From contig JARKIF010000027.1 in NCBI GenBank assembly GCA_029378245.1, positions 682,001-746,000 of the forward strand: a DNA stretch of 64,000 bases, given 5' to 3'. The translations under genes and the position numbers were made by a program. The stretch's first letter is position 1. Every line of letters begins with the position of its first letter. This document shows positions 32,529-42,905 of this stretch, one piece after another. The notes beneath the pieces were generated by a model that ran no database searches, was not told the DNA's origin, and saw nothing but the letters and a program-made list of their open reading frames with translations. Origin of the DNA: Roridomyces roridus. Taxonomy: Eukaryota; Basidiomycota; Agaricomycetes; Agaricales; Mycenaceae.

Positions 32529-33061
32529 TAGGGCTCCGACCCGGCCGTTGACGGCGCCGGCCGTCGCTCTGACGGCCGTCATGGGAGGTCAGACGGGCCC
32601 CACCCGGCCGTCAGACCATGTTGCAAGGCCTCAAAACGGCCGGGTGGTACCCGTCAGACCCGTCACGGCCGTCATGACGGGTAAGAGCGGTGATAGCCCG
32701 TGCCTCCTGCTAAATCCACCATCAGATTGATGTCAACGTGATGAGGGCAAATCAAAATTACGGATTGGTACTCGGCAAGCCTCAGAAGCGCAGTAGTAGG
32801 CCATCAGGAAGATTGCCAATGACCCAGGTGGGCTACCCTGGAGCATCAAGCGATGATGGCAGCTCGGCATGGGTAGTTAGCCGAGGACCCGTCACCACCC
32901 GTCATGACCCGTCGACAGCCGGGAACGGGTACCCCGTCAGCCAAGGAACCGGACCCGGACCCGGCCGTCAAAATTCTGGTTTCAGAGGGCTGTACGGCCG
33001 GGCCGGCACCCGTCGTGACGGCTCGTTGACCCGTCATTTTGACGGTCGGGTCGGAGCCCTA
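32529..33061. mobile_element. hAT-type MITE (533 bp) with 8-bp target duplication
   Basis: Inverted ends TAGGGCTCCGACCC... (left, 32529) and complement (right, to 33061). The 8 bp GAGCGGAC lies directly outside both ends (32521-32528 and 33062-33069), the hallmark of hAT insertion. The inside has many CCCGTCA/TGACGGG and CGGCCG words on both strands, as expected of subterminal transposase sites. No coding capacity. Confidence 0.88.
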
Positions 33062-33180
33062 GAGCGGACGACGTCTCAGGTTCAACGTAGGTAATTCATG
33101 CTCGCCGGCGAGGTCTACTGACGTTTCCTCAGACCTCACTGCATCAACGTCGGCCTCAACGTCGGCCTCAACGTCGACCT

Positions 33181-33312
33181 CTGCGCCTGCCCAGCCTGCC
33201 CCGCCTGCCCAGCCTGCCCAGCCTGCCCAGCCTGCCCCGCCTGCTCCGCCTGCCCCGCCTGCTCCGCCTGCTCCGCCTGCCCAGCCTGCCCCGCCTGCTC
33301 CGCCTGCCCCGC
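33181..33312. repeat. C-rich minisatellite encoding Ala-Pro-rich repeats
   Basis: About fourteen copies of a 9-bp unit of the type GCCTGCCCA or GCCTGCTCC, in frame with the gene above, coding for (Ala-Gln-Pro)/(Ala-Pro-Pro) repeats. The copies differ only in the last positions. Confidence 0.8.
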
Positions 33313-33600
33313 CGGGTCAATGAGTTGACCCGCGCCCTTACAGCATGGCATATGTGAGCCTCATCAAGCGGCAGTACCGTGCTCGCCAGGCAGGCTACGA
33401 CTTCACATTCGATATACCCTTGATCGGCCAACCCATCTCCTCGTTCACATCCCATGAGCCCTCTTACCGTGCGCCCCCGCCTCCCGCCCAACATAGTCTC
33501 TACGCTCATGCCACGCCAGCTCCGGAGCTACCACACAGACAGCCCTCCGCCCCTCACGGTCCGCCTCTGCCTCCACACCGAGGCGGTGAGCGAGTTGGGC

Positions 33601-33735
33601 GATCAGGGAGAGGAGGGCGAGGAGGGCGATCAGGGAGAGGAGGGCGGGGAGAGAGAGAAGGGCAAGGAGGGCAAGGAGGGCAAGGAGGGCAAGAAGGGCG
33701 AGGAGGGCGAGGCGGGCGAGGCGGGCGAGGCGGGC
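33601..33735. repeat. G-rich minisatellite encoding RGG/GGQ repeats
   Basis: Tandem 9-bp units GAGGGCGAG / GAGGGCAAG. In the gene frame these code for Gly-Gly-Arg and Gly-Gly-Gln. The alternative frame would give collagen-like Gly-Glu-Glu and Gly-Lys-Glu triplets, but that frame does not connect to the flanking exons. Confidence 0.75.
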
Positions 33736-34416
33736 TAGGCGCCGGCGATGGAAGGTCAGGTACGTGCCTTGTGCATCTGTGCGACTTTAGACTCTCACTC
33801 GCGTTCTAACCTAGACGACGCATCCGTGCTGCTCGCACCACCGCCGCGAGTTCACCAGTACAGCTACGGTCTTCCCCTGGGAGGCGCTCCATCCGCCTCT
33901 GCAAGCACCCCTTCGTATCCACCCGTCAACCCGCTACCTCTCGTCGATGGATACGGCTACGCTGGCTCTCCACCACCCCAGTACGGCCACATCCATAACC
34001 CATACCTTCAGCCTAACTCGAACCCCGGGCCATACCCGCTCACCAACACGCGACCTCCCGTGGATGGATACGGTGCCTCCAGCAGCACTCGGCCTTCGAA
34101 TTGGAAGCACTATCTGCCTGCTAGGGAGGATGGCGCGCGGCCTAGATGGAGCATGTACGGCGTGGAGCAAGGTGACTCCAGCAGTCCATCTGAGGAAGTT
34201 ACGGGTTGGAAGCCGTACGATCCGAAGAAGCACAAACGGAAACGCGCCGCGTCGAGTCGAGGTGGGGCAGAGACGGGGAGACCCCCGAAGGTTCCGAGAG
34301 TGGGTGCTCTTCAGGCAGAGAGCGGGATTGGAGAAGAGGAGGTCGCGGTGCAAGCTGAGGAGGACGAGGCAGCCGATGAGGCACCGGCTTCCGAGAGGGA
34401 TGGTACGGAGAATTGA

Positions 34417-35463
34417 GTGTGGAGGCGGGATCGTATAACAAACTGTATCCTACATAGTACATCCTATGCATTCGTTCTTTGATCTCGTCTCATTGCACAT
34501 GTTTGCGCAAACCCATTAGTCTACACTCATCTCAAACTCATCTTTTCGTTCGAGCCATCCTCGAATCAAGTAAGCTGCATTGCAGAATGTCCTCTGTGGT
34601 CCTCCTTTCTCAAGTGCTGGCCCCGCTAGCTCTCTTGCCTCCGGTAGAGCTGTACACACATATAATCGTCCAACCCCATTCAACCAGCCTTTACTAGACA
34701 AAACCCCAGTGGGAGTGTGTCTCGAAACGCGCTTCGACTGCATTTCTGCTGCACATCATTTGCCTGGGAATGTCTCCCAAAGATTTGCCCACGCACTCGG
34801 GACGCGCCCTCCTGACTGAGATCAAACCGGCACCGGTGGTGGGTTGCGGCAACTCTATATGCTGGATGCTCGGATCAATATCAAGCTGCAGCAATAAAGA
34901 GGCACCTGAGGGAGACGTTCAGCATTTTTGCAATTCCGTGCAATTTTTACTTACAGCGGTGTGAAATGCGCTATTTCGCCGGTCGACTCCTATAACCAGA
35001 CGCTCCTGTACATGTTCAAATATTCTCCGGTTGGCTGCGGCCGACCTTGGGATCAATTGTATGCTCGGCTCAACATAATTCACTTCAGGTCAGAACGATC
35101 AATTGATGCAGTTCGTTTTGCAAGACAGTATGTAGGGGAATCATTACCTACGTACTGCCACATGTCAGTAACCCACTGATGGCCAAGATGGGTAGCCCAC
35201 GGCTGCCCACCGTAATTTGTGCCCAACGGATATTTGACTCTGCATTTGCTCTGCATTCACACGGCGGGGAATTCGAACAAAGGGAAACGACCTTCTTTAA
35301 AGGAAGGCTCCTTTGACCTTCGTTGGCTTTTGCCCGCTGTGTCAATCAACAAGTATTCAAAAGATCGGTCGAACAGGGAATCGGATCTATCGATGATAGA
35401 TCGATCCTTGATCGAATCCGTTTGGCTATAAGTAGAGGCCAAATCTGAGTCAAACAGTCATTA
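34417..35463. other. Intergenic, no clear gene
   Basis: Two short stretches (34840-34900 and 35030-35150) share the idea QLY..DARINI / QLYARLNI and may be remnants of one duplicated exon. Nothing else recognised. The last 60 bp form the 5' flank of F-box paralog 2. Confidence 0.3.
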
Positions 35464-36921
35464 ATGGCGCCTAAGACATGTGACATCCGCTCTCTTCCCA
35501 ACGAGACTCTCTTGAATGTCTTTCTGCATGCCACTGCTGGGATTTTTCCTACGCTCTTGGAACATCCCTTCCCGAATTTATCGCTGCAGACAGAGTTGGA
35601 GCGGATCGCGAATGCCCCGCTGCTGGCGCTCTCCCGCGTGTGCTCACGATGGCACACCATCGCTGTTGGAACTTCGACGCTGTGGTCCCACCTCCATATG
35701 CACGGAATCACAGAGCGCGCTCTGGAGCAGACCATCGCACTCTTGACGAATCATCTCGAACGCAGCCAGAATGCGCCACTCCTAGTCCTCTTCAAAGGGG
35801 AAACTTTCGACCGCCATCCTCCCCATCCCCGCATATTCAATCTACTGGCACAATATTCACACCGATGGGAAACCGCGCATTTCATCTGCTCTTTGAAGGG
35901 TGTGGATACATCAGCCTTGCGGGGCCGATTGCCGTGTCTGAAGTATTTCACGGTCGCCTGCGAAGTGCGCCTCCAGCACTGTAAACCTGTGATGCCTCTG
36001 GACTTTCTCGGGACGGCTCCGTGTTTGACTAGGATCGTAGCTCCTGCTCCATCGCTGCTGCACTCGGAGACCCTTAGGACCATCCGCGGGCAGGTCAACA
36101 ATCTTTCACTCATCGTCCTGCCGCTGCACGACGAGCTCCACACTATTTTACGATTGGCATCCGAACTACCCGATGCAGCCCAGCTCTATCTGTGCTTCGA
36201 TCTTGATCCCTCCATTCTGCCACAGAATTGGGACCCGGCGCTACTCCTCCCGTCGATCACCAGCTCCTTGAAAGTTCTCGGGTGCAGAGTGTGTTCAGCC
36301 GGTGTTCAGCCGGCCCCGCACCAGTTGAACTCGGTACTGAGCCAGCTTTTCGACAGTCTCACTCTACCCAACTTGGAGGGATTGGACCTCGGATACGAGG
36401 CCTATCCCAAATTCACGCTGAGTTGGGCGCCAGCTCAACACTCGGCACTCCTCGGTCTATGCGATCGTTCTGCTTGGGGACGCTGCTTGAAAACACTGCG
36501 GGTTTCTCAGGTGCGCGTCTCAGAGCAGCAGCTGATGGAGATCCTCTCTCTCCTGGGACTGCTCGAGGGCCTCGAAGTCGGGGATCTGCCCAGTGACGAA
36601 GAAATGCCACTCGTCACTGACAGTTTGCTGCGCGCCATGATCCGCGAGAATTCGGGTCAACAAATTCAACTTGTGCCCCGACTCGCACACTTGGTTTGCA
36701 TTTCAAGGCTTGCTTTCACCCCGAAACTTTTCTCGGATTTTGTTGTATCCAGATTGACGACAGCCGGGGCAAAGTTCCAGGTCTCTCTATATCCTGCTGC
36801 GAACAGTGACCCAGATGTATTCGTCGAATCAACGGTGCACGTGATGTTGCGACAGCTGGCTGTCGACAACAGTTGTTTTTCTTATCTGTCGGGGAAACGG
36901 CACCGGTGGATGAAACTATAG
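35464..36921 (+). CDS. F-box family paralog 2, full length
   Basis: A single exon of 485 residues, the most complete member here. Residues about 9-16 LPNETLLNVF and 55-80 LALSRVCSRWHTIAVGTSTLW make the F-box, which docks Skp1; the rest is Leu-rich (LRTIRGQVNNLSLIVLPL, LPNLEGLDLGYEAYP, LKTLRVSQVRVSEQQL, LEGLEVGDLPSDEE) and would bind the target for ubiquitination. Start MAPKTCDIRSLPNET is close to the F-box, as in paralog 3. Relatives lie at 28020-29150 (F-box lost) and 38626-40021 (frameshift). Confidence 0.85.
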   Translation: MAPKTCDIRSLPNETLLNVFLHATAGIFPTLLEHPFPNLSLQTELERIANAPLLALSRVCSRWHTIAVGTSTLWSHLHMHGITERALEQTIALLTNHLERSQNAPLLVLFKGETFDRHPPHPRIFNLLAQYSHRWETAHFICSLKGVDTSALRGRLPCLKYFTVACEVRLQHCKPVMPLDFLGTAPCLTRIVAPAPSLLHSETLRTIRGQVNNLSLIVLPLHDELHTILRLASELPDAAQLYLCFDLDPSILPQNWDPALLLPSITSSLKVLGCRVCSAGVQPAPHQLNSVLSQLFDSLTLPNLEGLDLGYEAYPKFTLSWAPAQHSALLGLCDRSAWGRCLKTLRVSQVRVSEQQLMEILSLLGLLEGLEVGDLPSDEEMPLVTDSLLRAMIRENSGQQIQLVPRLAHLVCISRLAFTPKLFSDFVVSRLTTAGAKFQVSLYPAANSDPDVFVESTVHVMLRQLAVDNSCFSYLSGKRHRWMKL

Positions 36922-37320
36922 GTTTCTGATGTATTCTGTCTTCGAATAATCCGTGTAAATTTTCAAGAGATTACTCGGACTACCGCTTGGTTGCGTCACT
37001 TTGTGAAGATCATCTTTTGTGTCTATCACCTCGACAAGCCGGATGCCCTGCAAGTCAGTCTTACTTTCCTCCCTGACCAAATCAGTCAAAGGATCCTTCT
37101 TCAGCCCAACACGAGAATTTCGCTCTTGATTTCCGTCTTGACTGTATGGGAGAGTTTCGGCGATAGGCGGCTCGCTTTTTGTTTCCCTCTTCAATCTATC
37201 CTGCGATCCGCCGGGACGACACAGCGCCGACTTCACTTCGCCCATGGAACCGGAACCCTCGGGCTTAACCTCCTTCTTCACAAGACACGCCTCCGAGTCG
37301 CGGCTCGGTTGTGTTTTCAA
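36916..37320 (-). other. Possible exon of unknown gene
   Basis: A minus-strand frame of about 134 codons with charged composition (KKEVKPEG, GEVKSALCRPGG, LKRETKSEPP, VGLKKDPLTD). It overlaps only the end of the F-box gene and has a plausible splice acceptor just upstream (near 37343). No domain recognised; could be a gene relic. Confidence 0.25.
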
Positions 37321-38625
37321 TACGTCGTCATCTTCCCGAACAGTGAGTGATCAACGTTAACGTCCAATCTTCGGTGAAAGAGGGATGCAACACCAACCAG
37401 TGAGTAAAATACTATCGAAAACAAAAGGCCTCCTCAGTGGATTCCACTGGATTCCAGCGGAAATCGTAGATCTCTGGTGCTTTCACAAGCCGAACCTTCT
37501 TTCCAATTTGCCATTGATTTTCCAACATCAAACACCTTCAAAATACCTTCACATTGAATCAGATTCAAAACCATCAAAGCTCTCGAAAGACTTTGAAAGA
37601 CCAATGTGCACAAAGGAATCCACCAAAAGCCGACGGCATCCACTGAACATTCATCATCAACACATCAGCAGTTGTTCAGTAAGTGACCTTGATTTGCATG
37701 GTGTTGAACCCCTTCATTGAGAGTTATCAGTAACTGTAGCCAGGCTTCTATTTTAGGCAAAATCTCCAGTGAAATTTTGAATATTCTTGAAAAGACCAGT
37801 GGAACCCAGCGGCTGAGCTTTGCAAATATAATTTGATGGAAGCCAGCGGCGATCATCAAAATGGGACAGCAATCCGTCGGCAAGCGATGTCGATCACCGT
37901 TAAATCTGCGTCAAGGACTGGGACAATGATGGATTGGGTCTAAAGTGCCCACCGCGCGCCGTCGGCTCGGGAGCCAAGGAAGCGCGGCCTCGGGAGGCTC
38001 TGTGCCGAATGGGCAGCAGAACGGGCCTACTACAGGAGACATGGTGTGGTACGCAAGTGAAACTGAATGTAAGTAATCGAGGAATGGAATGAGATTGTAC
38101 GTGAGTGGAATTGGATGTAAGTAAATGTGAAATGTAATGTAAGGGACGGAGGGAGGGGAAAGAAAAAGCAGTCGCGGCTGCGAGCTGCAGTGAGTCGAGG
38201 AGGGAAGGAAGAGGGACGAAGTCGCTACCTGCGAGCTGCAGTGAGTCGAGGAGGGAAGGAAGAGGGACAAAGACGCGATCGGCGCGCGACGCGTCTTTGT
38301 ATGGAATGATTGCCGACGGGACTCGTGCCGTCCTTCTCCTGGCCTTTAACCACGTGCAATCCAAGATTGCCCATCCATCTGCCAACGGCCGCCAATGTCC
38401 ACCGGGGGCCACCGATGGCCGCCAGTGACTCTTCCAGCGGCGGGTATATTACTCGTTCTCTCCCAGAGTCCCACGATGTTGACTTTTGCTTTTTCGTCCG
38501 AGGAAGTAGTGCGAAGCCCCACCGAGTTAAAATGACTTGGCTATCAGAAACGCGCGGCAAGGTCGGCGTCGATCGGAATGGGTCCGAATGTCTCGGTTTC
38601 TCTCTGCTCTTCTCCTTCCCTCTCG
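37321..38625. other. Intergenic with a tandem duplication
   Basis: No supported gene. Near 37440-37860 there are several loosely similar CACTGGATTCCAGCGG-like words but no clear element ends. At 38178-38279 a 51-bp unit is repeated in tandem. A promoter for F-box paralog 3 must lie before 38626. Confidence 0.35.
38178..38279. repeat. Two tandem copies of a 51-bp unit
   Basis: The sequence starting CTGCGAGCTGCAGTGAGTCG occurs at 38178 and again at 38229, with one or two differences near the end of the unit. It is G-rich on the plus strand and not coding in any supported gene. Confidence 0.8.
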
Positions 38626-40021
38626 ATGGCACTCCCACCGACAAATGGAATCCACTCCCTTCCCAACGAAACTCTCTTGAATGTATTTCTCCATGCTACT
38701 GCCGGAATCTTCCCCAACCTTTTGGCACATCCCATCCCGAATCTGGCCCTAAAGACAGAATTGGAGCGGATCGCGAACGTACCCCTGTTGTCTCTCTCCC
38801 GGGTGTGCTCTCGATGGCACACCCTGGCGCTTGAGACTCCAACGTTGTGGTCCCATCTCGAGGTTCACGCGATCACGGCGGGCGCCGTGGACAAAACCAT
38901 CCAGCTCTCAGCGAGTCATCTAGAACGCAGCCAGAACGTGCCACTCCTAATCCGGTTTAAAGGAGAGACATTCGACCATCCTCTCCATCCCCGCATATTC
39001 GATCTACTGGCGGAGTACTCGCACCAATGGGAAACTGTGCATTTCATCTGCTCCTTGAAGGGAGTACCAAGTCAACTGCGAGGTTCGCCTGAGGCACTGC
39101 AAACCTGTGATACCGCTAGACTTCCTTGCGGTGGCTCCATCTTTGAACAGGATTATGGTTCCTGCGCCGCTCCTGCACTTGGACAGTTTCAGAACCATCC
39201 GCAAACAAATCACCGACCTTTCATGTATCGTGATGCCACTTCACGACGAACTTCACACCATCCTACGCTTGCTCCCCGAACTACCCGACGGGGCCAGCTT
39301 CCACTTCATGTTCGACCTTGACCCCTCGATTCTGCGACGGAATTGGGACCCCGCGCTGTCCCTCCCGTCCATCACCGCGCCCCTGAAAATTCTGGGGTGC
39401 AGAGTGTGTCCATGTGGCCCGCCCAATCCACACCACTTGACCTCGATTTTCAGCCAGCTTTTCGACAGCCTCACTCTGCCCGACTTAGAGGTATTAGATC
39501 TCCGAAATGAGGCCTATCCCAGAGCCATGCTCAGTTGGGCGCCCGTCCAACACTCGACATTCCTCGGTCTATGCGATCGATCCGGTCTCGGACACTGCCT
39601 GAAAACACTGTGCGTGTCTCACGTGCGCGTCTCAGAAGGGCAATTGTTGGAGATCCTCTCCCTCCTCGGAGCGCTTGAGGAGCTCCAAGTAGGAGATCCG
39701 CCCATGAACGAGGAGACGCCGGTGGTCACGGACAGTTTTCTGCGTGCCCTGATGGGCCAACGAGCTATGCCCCGACTTGCCGAGTTGGTTTGCCTTTCGT
39801 GGCTTGCTTTCACCCCCGAGGTTTTCTCGGATTGGGTCGTATCCAAATTGACGACGCGCGTCGAGGCAAAAATTCAAGTCGCTCTACATCCCACAGCGAA
39901 CACTGATGATCATATCTTCCTCCAGTCGACAGTGCACATGCTGTTGTCTCAGCTGGCAGTCGACAATCATCATTTCTTTTATCTGTTGGGGCATCAGATA
40001 TACCCGCGAAATTCAGTATAG
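38626..40021 (+). pseudogene. F-box family paralog 3, frameshifted
   Basis: Starts MALPPTNGIHSLPNETLL and follows paralog 2 through the F-box (LSLSRVCSRWHTLALETPTLW) to SLKGV near 39065. There a 44-bp deletion relative to paralog 2 removes the VDTSALRGRLP region and shifts the frame; the other frame then carries CEVRLRHCKPVIPLDFL and stays open to the end at 40021 (FDLDPSILRRN, SQLFDSLTLPDLE, KTLCVSHVRVSEGQL). The last residues differ from the paralogs. Both halves are well kept otherwise, so the frameshift is probably recent. Confidence 0.8.
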
Positions 40022-40254
40022 TATGTAAAGTTGTCAAGTCCCAGAGAATCGATGCGTTGACGGAGATCTGGACTTGCGAGATATAGCTGGAGCGTGCTCC
40101 GGATGTAAGCCGCTGTCGCGCAGCGTATCAGAGCCATATTTGAAGGGGGTATGCTACTCGGCCGTCTCTCACCTGGTAGCATCTGCTGTTGCTCCATTCT
40201 TATTGTCTGCACTGTTGAATCGCTTATTCCATTCTCCATTGACACCTGAGTTCC

Positions 40255-42416
40255 CTAGTGTATCACAACAATGCCCGCCTCCGCCTGCAGCAATAAATCT
40301 ATCTCCCCCATTAGATCCTCCTCCACCAACGATCCTTGACGCATCCGCTGCGCAAGGCTCCTTAAACCCGCAAAAATTGCATCCCCATCCGTCCTCAACG
40401 GTACGACCCACGATCTCGTCTTCAGCCAAGTCTCTTGCATACCATGCACAACGCGGATTGCGTGCAACTGGTAGCGACCCTCTCCCAACCTGGCACGCTC
40501 CAAGATATACTGCCACTCCGCGCTCTCCGTGTCCACGAGCTCGCGCAATTGCTCTTGCGCTTCTGCATCGTCCGGGTCAACAGGCTCGACACTTATAGTA
40601 GGCAGAGGCCGGCAGTAGTCAAAGAGCGTCAGGAGGGGGATGTGCATAGCAGAATCGTATTCGGAGAGCACCCGAATTTGTTGCACGCAAATGGAGGGCC
40701 GTTCTTTGAGGTAGGTGTCGTGGATCAGAGCCCGAAAGAACGACCGTTCGCAGAAGGTCAGCGCCGCGCGTTCGGCTAATGGGGAACATATCTTATGAGT
40801 CAGAAAGGATTTTTGGAGATTCGTGAGAGACGTACAGAGAAGTACGCTGTGGTGATTGGGACAAGCATTGCGATGGCCGATTTCCCAGTCGTTGCGTTGA
40901 CATTCAACGGAGCAGTAATAAAACACTTGACAACCTGAGCATCGCCTAAGGGAGGTTGAATCTCGTATTAACCCACACTGTTGGAAAGGATGAACGGTGG
41001 ATAAATGCACATTGCAGGACGCACCTCTGTGTTATCGCATGCTTTCTGGAGAGATGATGATTGATATTCTGTCAAAACCTCGAGGCGTTCATCGGCGCAA
41101 GCAAAGAATTCTTCCCAATGACAGGGGCCGTACAATGGATTCTTTTTGAGAACATCGCCCAAGAGCAGAGCCTGAGCATCTTCCAGGGCCTTCCCATACG
41201 CAACGACGGCGTGGAAATACACCAGACCGGCGGGGAGAAACAGCCTCAAGAAATACCCAACCTGGTGCTGGAGCTTCCACCCACGTGGATTGCACCGGAG
41301 TGTGATTAGGATTAAGGCCCGCAATAGCCCACGTTCAAGCACCGCGTTGAGCCACCACCTCGCCGGAGAGGGTTTGATCATACGCCGTACGAGCATCAGA
41401 CAGTGGTCTATGACGACCCCCGCTGGCTGTTCCTGTCTATCACAGAGAACGAGGACGGCGGCGACGAGCTCCTCGGCACAATCGGTGTGGGTATACAGCG
41501 CAGAACCCAAGGGGCCCAGCGGCACCACGGCTAACCTCGAATCGTCCTTCGCCTCATCAGCGCGATCTTCAAGTTCGGCACGGGGAAACTTGTCAACATC
41601 CTCGATGAACATCATGAGACTGTATATGTGGTGCTGAGGGAGACTCAGGTTCTGGCCATGGGTTTCCGAGGTGCGTTGCTTCACAACTGTGCGAACGAAA
41701 TCGGCCACGAGCCCAGCCAAGCGGTTGAGTGATCCTGCAGCGTCTATCATCTCTTCTAGACGCTCTGGGTGGGCGCGCAGACCGGCGTTGGCCAGAAACG
41801 TGCTGAGATCGTTGAGCATGAGGAAACGCTGGGCTGGGTTGTCGAGTTCGGTCAGGAATGTCCAGGCCTTGACGAGACAAGCCCAGAACCCGGGAGTCCC
41901 GGACATGAGTGCATATGTCGCCGGATGTGGTTGGAAAGCTCCAACGAGGACGGTAAAGTCGACATGAAAGGACCTCTCTGGCGGGAGATGAATGTGATCT
42001 TGAAGATGGTCGCGGTGCGTCCTGATAAAGTCGACCCAAGGCCACACACGTGGCCACAAAGACAGCCCGATATCACCCTTTGTTCGTATACGGACCATCG
42101 CGTCCAAGGCCACGCTGGCGCAAGCGATGTCCTCCATTGTTTTGGCGTCCAGAGATTGCTCTTCGAGGCGGGGGCTACGAGCTGGGTCGAGAACGGGGGA
42201 AAATACGGCCAGAAATGCCAGTCGTTGGGAGCTGGGAAGTGTTCCCATGAGCTGTCGCGCATGTACTACTTGAGGCAAGGTGCGAGTCTCCGCCGCTGCA
42301 AGTGCCGCCACTCGCTTTCGCGCAATCAGACAGGGGGTGGCTCGATGAAAGAAAATGTTCACCCGGAATGATACTGGGAGGCGGTCCAGGTTGCGAGCAT
42401 GTAAATCGCGATGCAT
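40255..42416 (-). CDS. MYND zinc-finger protein
   Basis: Two exons (41025-42416, 464 codons; 40255-40977, 240 codons plus stop) joined across a 47-bp intron with GTGCGT and CAG ends. The intron lies inside the finger: exon 1 ends ...ACDNTE and exon 2 starts CGLIRDSTSLRRCSGC, YYCSVECQRNDW, GHRNAC, giving the Cys/His order of a MYND domain at about residues 460-500 of 704. MYND fingers bind proline-rich partners. The long N-terminal part is helical and Leu-rich, and the C-terminal 200 residues are acidic. This layout is common in large mushroom MYND families of unknown role. Start MHRDLHARNLDR is the first Met in the frame. Confidence 0.85.
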
Positions 42417-42905
42417 GAGTCGTCAGAGTCACTCGGACGTCGAGGACAAGCAAAAGTCAAGCGTGGAAGGCGGAAGTCGGATCAGATAGCAAAAGCCGTC
42501 AAAATAAAGGTGAGTCAGGAGCGTGACCACAACGGATCACGAATCGCGAGCCCAAAAGGGAAGCTTTGAGCGTTCAGATACCTCCGTGGACAACTCAGTG
42601 AGTGGCCTTTGGACGATGGCTCCTTTCCCAGACAACTCGAATGACTGCGTTCGAGAAGAGTGCAGGTTTTACTCGATCGTTCGCGGCCTTCGGATTTACC
42701 AAATTGAGGCGTTGAACCAGCGAGTGAACAAGGGGCATCAATCGATGTGTTCGAAGCAGGGAGAGTAGCCGCATGTCGTTAATTCAAACTCACGTTATAT
42801 GCGAAAGGCTCGACGGCTGAATTCCATGACGGATGTCCGCCGCATGTGCAAGCAGTTCAAGTTCACAGAAAACACGTTGAATCTATTGTTCGTATGACCC
42901 AAGAG
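42417..42905. other. Intergenic between divergent MYND start and F-box end
   Basis: Contains the MYND promoter region. No supported gene or repeat. Confidence 0.35.

Larger units (their letters stand above)
32482..34416 (+). pseudogene. RGG- and Pro-rich gene interrupted by a hAT MITE
   Basis: Exon 1 opens MSDEQPFAYRESNER at 32482; the MITE follows, and its far side continues ...TTSQVQR before a GTAGGTAATT donor near 33090. Exon 2 (from about 33135) encodes a Ser/Thr run and then a long Ala-Gln-Pro/Ala-Pro-Pro repeat. After a very short spacer with possible splice sites (about 33319-33342), the frame at 33345 gives MAYVSLIKRQYRARQ, a Pro-rich part, and an RGG/GGQ repeat; a last intron (about 33760-33814) joins GDGRS to DDASVLLAPPP, and the final exon ends at 34414-34416 with a Tyr/Pro-rich region and a basic nuclear-type stretch KKHKRKRAASSR. 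RGG repeats suggest RNA binding. The MITE plus its duplication (541 bp) shifts the frame, so the present copy is broken unless the MITE is spliced out. Confidence 0.5.

Noticed and set aside
33181..33312. CRISPR-like array
   Set aside because: Units are contiguous 9-bp codon repeats without spacers, in a eukaryotic gene.
33601..33738. Collagen-like Gly-X-Y protein
   Set aside because: This reading exists only in a frame that does not connect to the neighbouring exons; the gene frame gives RGG/GGQ repeats.
37440..37860. Possible inverted-repeat element
   Set aside because: The CACTGGATTCCAGCGG-like words are too short and imperfect, and no target duplication was found.
41769..42371. Plus-strand frame of 200 codons
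   Set aside because: Lies opposite the MYND gene, which has a clear domain and splice site.
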